DNA of 8,210 nucleotides from Candidatus Aegiribacteria sp. (GTDB taxonomy: Bacteria > Fermentibacterota > Fermentibacteria > Fermentibacterales > JCC-6): contig JAUVUL010000051.1 in the NCBI GenBank assembly GCA_030600975.1, positions 1 through 8,210 on the forward strand. Reading direction: 5' to 3'. Shown here one piece after another: positions 6,335 through 8,210 of this stretch (position 1 is its first letter; each line of letters opens with the position of its first letter). The notes under the pieces were generated by a model. The model was given only the letters and a program-made list of their open reading frames with translations. It had not been told where the DNA came from and did no database searches. A program made the position numbers and the translations under genes.

Positions 6335-6760
6335 ATGAGCCTGAAATTGAAAGCACTGCTGAAATCGCCATGGGTGTTTCATCTGTCTACAGGCAGCTGC
6401 AATAACTGTGATATTGAAATACTGGACTGTCTTACCCCCAGGTTCGATATCGAACGTTTCGGGATGCTGCTGATCGGAAGTATCAAGCATGCGGACGTTC
6501 TGCTTATTACCGGCTCCTGTAACAGGATGTCCGTTGAGCGGCTGAAAGCCCTTTACGAGCAGGTTCCCAAGCCATGCCTGGTTATCGCAATCGGAACCTG
6601 TGCCGGATCCAGGGGGATTTTCAAGGACAGTTACAACTGCCCGGTACCGCTTGATAAGATAGTACCTGTGGATGTGTACATCCCCGGTTGCCCACCAAAA
6701 CCGGAAGCGATGATCGCAGGTGTGGTAAAACTGATTGAGAAAGTTGGCGGCGCCAAATGA
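6335..6760 (+). CDS. [NiFe] hydrogenase small subunit (NuoB/EchC/MbhJ family)
   Basis: A 141-residue subunit carrying the proximal [4Fe-4S] cluster next to the nickel-iron site. The four expected ligands are present: Cys22 and Cys25 in GSCNNCDIE, Cys89 in GTCAGS and Cys119 in PGCPPKPEA. The C-x2-C spacing near the N-terminus is the hydrogenase form; complex I NuoB has adjacent cysteines here, so this points to a hydrogenase rather than a NADH:quinone oxidoreductase. The length is normal for the short Ech-type subunit, and there is no signal peptide or extra Fe-S domain. The 21-bp gap before it is the largest in the operon. The nearest purine run (AAGG, 6320-6323) is 11 bases from the ATG, somewhat far, so expression may rely on coupling. 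Its end overlaps the next gene by four bases (ATGA). Confidence 0.92.
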   Translation: MSLKLKALLKSPWVFHLSTGSCNNCDIEILDCLTPRFDIERFGMLLIGSIKHADVLLITGSCNRMSVERLKALYEQVPKPCLVIAIGTCAGSRGIFKDSYNCPVPLDKIVPVDVYIPGCPPKPEAMIAGVVKLIEKVGGAK

Positions 6761-7230
6761 TAAGAGAAGAAGTACTTCTGGATTTCACCAGCCGTTTTCA
6801 CGCGGATATACTTGATCTGGAGGACAAGTCCAATACGCGAGTATATGTGGATATTAAACCGGAATCCATCGTGAGAATCGGAACTTATCTGTTCAGAAAT
6901 ATTGGCGCCAGGTTCAATATCGCCACAGCTACTGACCTGCCTCCGAAAATTGAGATTCTCTACCATTTCATTGTTGAGGATATCAATCTGCTTATCTCAC
7001 TACGAGTTTTCCTTGACGGGGAGAAGCCTGAGATCGAGTCTCTTGCAAAGGAAATCGAGGCTTTCAACTGGATAGAGAGGGAGATGAGTGAGTTGCTGGG
7101 AATAACCTTCATTGGCCACCCTGATCCCAGAAGACAATTGCTCGCAGATAACTGGCCGGAAGGGGTATTCCCCCTCAGGCAGGATTACGAGGAGTGGGAT
7201 GAATCAGCCGACAGGACAAGGGGTGTGTAA
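6757..7230 (+). CDS. Hydrogenase 30-kDa-type subunit (NuoC/EchD family)
   Basis: A 157-residue peripheral subunit with no cofactor, which packs against the large subunit in group 4 hydrogenases and complex I. The family's most conserved stretch is at the end: FNWIEREMSELLGITF, then HPDPRRQLLADNWP and FPLRQDYEEW. The first half (VDIKPESIVRIGTYLF..) is more variable, as usual for this family. It starts inside the upstream stop (ATGA), and its own stop shares a base with the next start (TAATG at 7228-7232). This shows strong translational coupling and fixed stoichiometry with its neighbours. There is no clear independent ribosome site. In some relatives this domain is fused to the large subunit (HycE); here it is separate. 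Confidence 0.88.
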   Translation: MIREEVLLDFTSRFHADILDLEDKSNTRVYVDIKPESIVRIGTYLFRNIGARFNIATATDLPPKIEILYHFIVEDINLLISLRVFLDGEKPEIESLAKEIEAFNWIEREMSELLGITFIGHPDPRRQLLADNWPEGVFPLRQDYEEWDESADRTRGV

Positions 7231-8186
7231 TGGGTAGAACGATAATACCTATTGGACCATATCATCCCCTTCAGGAGGAGCCGGAATTCTTTACCCTTAC
7301 CGTTGAGGGCGAGACCGTTGTTGATATCGATATGAGAATGGGATACAACCACAGGGGCATCGAGAAGCTGTCGGAGATGAAAACATTCGAGAATAGCACA
7401 TTCGTAGTCGAGAGGATCTGCGGCATCTGTTGCACAAGCCAACCCTTCGCCTATACAAGAGCTGTTGAGGATATCTTTCCCATGGAAGTAACCATGAGGG
7501 CGAAGTATATCCGAACCATCATCGCAGAGGGCGAAAGAATTCATTCTCATCTTCTCTGGCTGGGACTGGCCGGACATTTCCTGGGTTACAACACAGTTTA
7601 TATGTGGGCCTGGAAACTCCGCGAGGAAATCTTGGACGTCATGGAGATTCTCTCAGGCAACAGGAATGCCTATGCCATGTTCAAACCCGGTGGTGTTCGA
7701 AGAGACATTAAATCGGAGGATATTCCAATCTGCCTCAAGAAGATCGATTCCATACTTCCAACCCTTGATATGCTGAAGAAAGCCGTTCTTGACGACCCTG
7801 TACTCCACGCCAGACTCAAGGGTGTCGGTGTCATGAGTTACAAGGAAGCCATTGACTTCAGCGCGCTGGGACCCACATCCAGGGCCTCCGGCGTTGCCCG
7901 TGACGTAAGGAAGGATTCCCCCTACGGCGCGTACCAGGAGATGGAATGGGACATGATAGTAACCAGGAACGGTGATGTTTTCGATAAAGCTGTTGTTCGC
8001 ATACTTGAATCATTTGAATCGGCAAAAATATTGAAATACTGTCTCAATAATATCCCTGATGGCGAGATTGACGCAAAGATAAAGGATATTCCTCCCGGAG
8101 AAGGAATATCTCTGGAGTCAAACACCTTGGTTATCTTTAATTCCGTATCCATGCTAATATCTTTCCCTTGTTTACGAAAGAGTTGA
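7230..8186 (+). pseudogene. [NiFe] hydrogenase large subunit (NuoD/EchE family), 3' end broken or chimeric
   Basis: The catalytic subunit of a group 4-type hydrogenase. It opens normally with PIGPYHPLQEEPEFF and MGYNHRGIEKLSE, then the L1 nickel motif ERICGIC (Cys64, Cys67), followed by long helices with GERIHSHLLWLGLAGH and the later GPTSRASGVARDVR and DSPYGAY segments. The match holds to about residue 294 (PPGEGIS). The family then expects an EAPRGE-like segment and, near the C-terminus, a second CxxC motif (L2) that supplies the other two nickel ligands. Instead the frame runs LESNTLVIFNSVSML and stops at TGA 8184-8186 after 318 residues, and none of the three forward frames recovers the family sequence. 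As written, the product could not hold nickel. Position 71 is Gln where a His or Thr is usual. Either the gene is truncated by a rearrangement near 8112, or the last ~100 bp are a joining artefact and the true gene is intact. Confidence 0.82.
8085..8110. repeat. 8-bp inverted repeat beside the large-subunit breakpoint
   Basis: GATATTCC (8085-8092) faces GGAATATC (8103-8110) across ten bases, and the family match of the large subunit ends directly after it. Short hairpins are common at template-switch points. Here it may be coincidence, because the bases that follow are not a backward copy of the preceding sequence. Confidence 0.35.
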
Positions 8187-8210
8187 GCAAGTTCTTTAGG
8201 GGCTATTGCC
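8112..8210 (-). other. Foreign-looking terminal segment, coding-like on the minus strand
   Basis: From about 8112 the sequence is more A+T-rich than the operon and no longer encodes hydrogenase. On the minus strand, the frame starting at 8209 is open and reads AIAPKELAQLFRKQGKDISM, then DTELKITKVFDS, before running into the antisense of the hydrogenase gene. The segment looks like protein (charged, amphipathic, no stops), but I do not recognise a family. It could be the edge of an inserted gene or mobile element, or a chimeric contig end. Confidence 0.35.

Noticed and set aside
5402..8186. Complex I (NADH:quinone oxidoreductase) instead of hydrogenase
   Set aside because: The NuoB-like subunit has the hydrogenase C-x2-C spacing and the NuoD-like subunit has the nickel-binding CGIC motif, which complex I lacks.

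Overview
The window reads as bacterial chromosome, most likely from an anaerobe. Peptidoglycan is implied by a soluble lytic transglycosylase at the left edge, there are sigma-70-like promoters and purine-rich ribosome sites, and the right two thirds is a tightly packed hydrogenase operon. Base composition is moderate. I cannot name the organism. The mix of an orphan beta-propeller secreted protein, an orphan methyltransferase and a sulfhydrogenase-plus-membrane-hydrogenase operon would suit an uncultivated fermentative lineage, but that is a guess.

Left region (1-2810): the C-terminal catalytic domain of a lytic transglycosylase (partial) converges with a minus-strand gene for a secreted TolB/WD40-like beta-propeller protein. 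An A+T-rich divergent spacer follows. It carries a good promoter with a dyad over its -35 box, driving a gene for a Trm112-like zinc-ribbon plus SAM-dependent methyltransferase protein. That gene is broken by a 136-bp fold-back insertion: 57-bp perfect inverted arms nested with an 82-bp perfect direct repeat. Removing exactly 136 bp rejoins the two halves in frame as a 340-residue protein. This is either a template-switch mutation or a chimeric-read artefact.

Middle spacer (2811-3020): contains an imperfect 11-bp dyad, a tiny Cys-rich reading frame of doubtful status, and a consensus TTGACA promoter box placed so that transcription should start at or next to the ATG at 3021. The first operon gene has no Shine-Dalgarno site, so it may be made from a leaderless mRNA.

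Right region (3021-8210): seven co-directional genes with overlaps or gaps of at most 21 bp. In order they are a HydB-like iron-sulfur beta subunit, a HydG-like FAD/NAD(P)-binding gamma subunit with a 2Fe-2S motif, a four-cluster ferredoxin-like protein, a NuoH/EchB-type membrane subunit, a NuoB/EchC-type small subunit, a NuoC/EchD-type subunit and a NuoD/EchE-type [NiFe] large subunit. The inferred complex couples NAD(P)H oxidation or reduction through flavin and Fe-S carriers to a membrane-bound group 4-type hydrogenase that could pump ions. Linking the HydBG diaphorase pair, usually seen with soluble group 3b hydrogenases, to an Ech-like membrane module is the most interesting biology here.

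The large subunit keeps its N-terminal CxxC nickel motif but has Gln at the usual His position. Its homology stops abruptly near 8112, before the expected C-terminal CxxC. The last ~100 bp look foreign and read better as protein on the minus strand. A second rearrangement or a chimeric contig end is likely.
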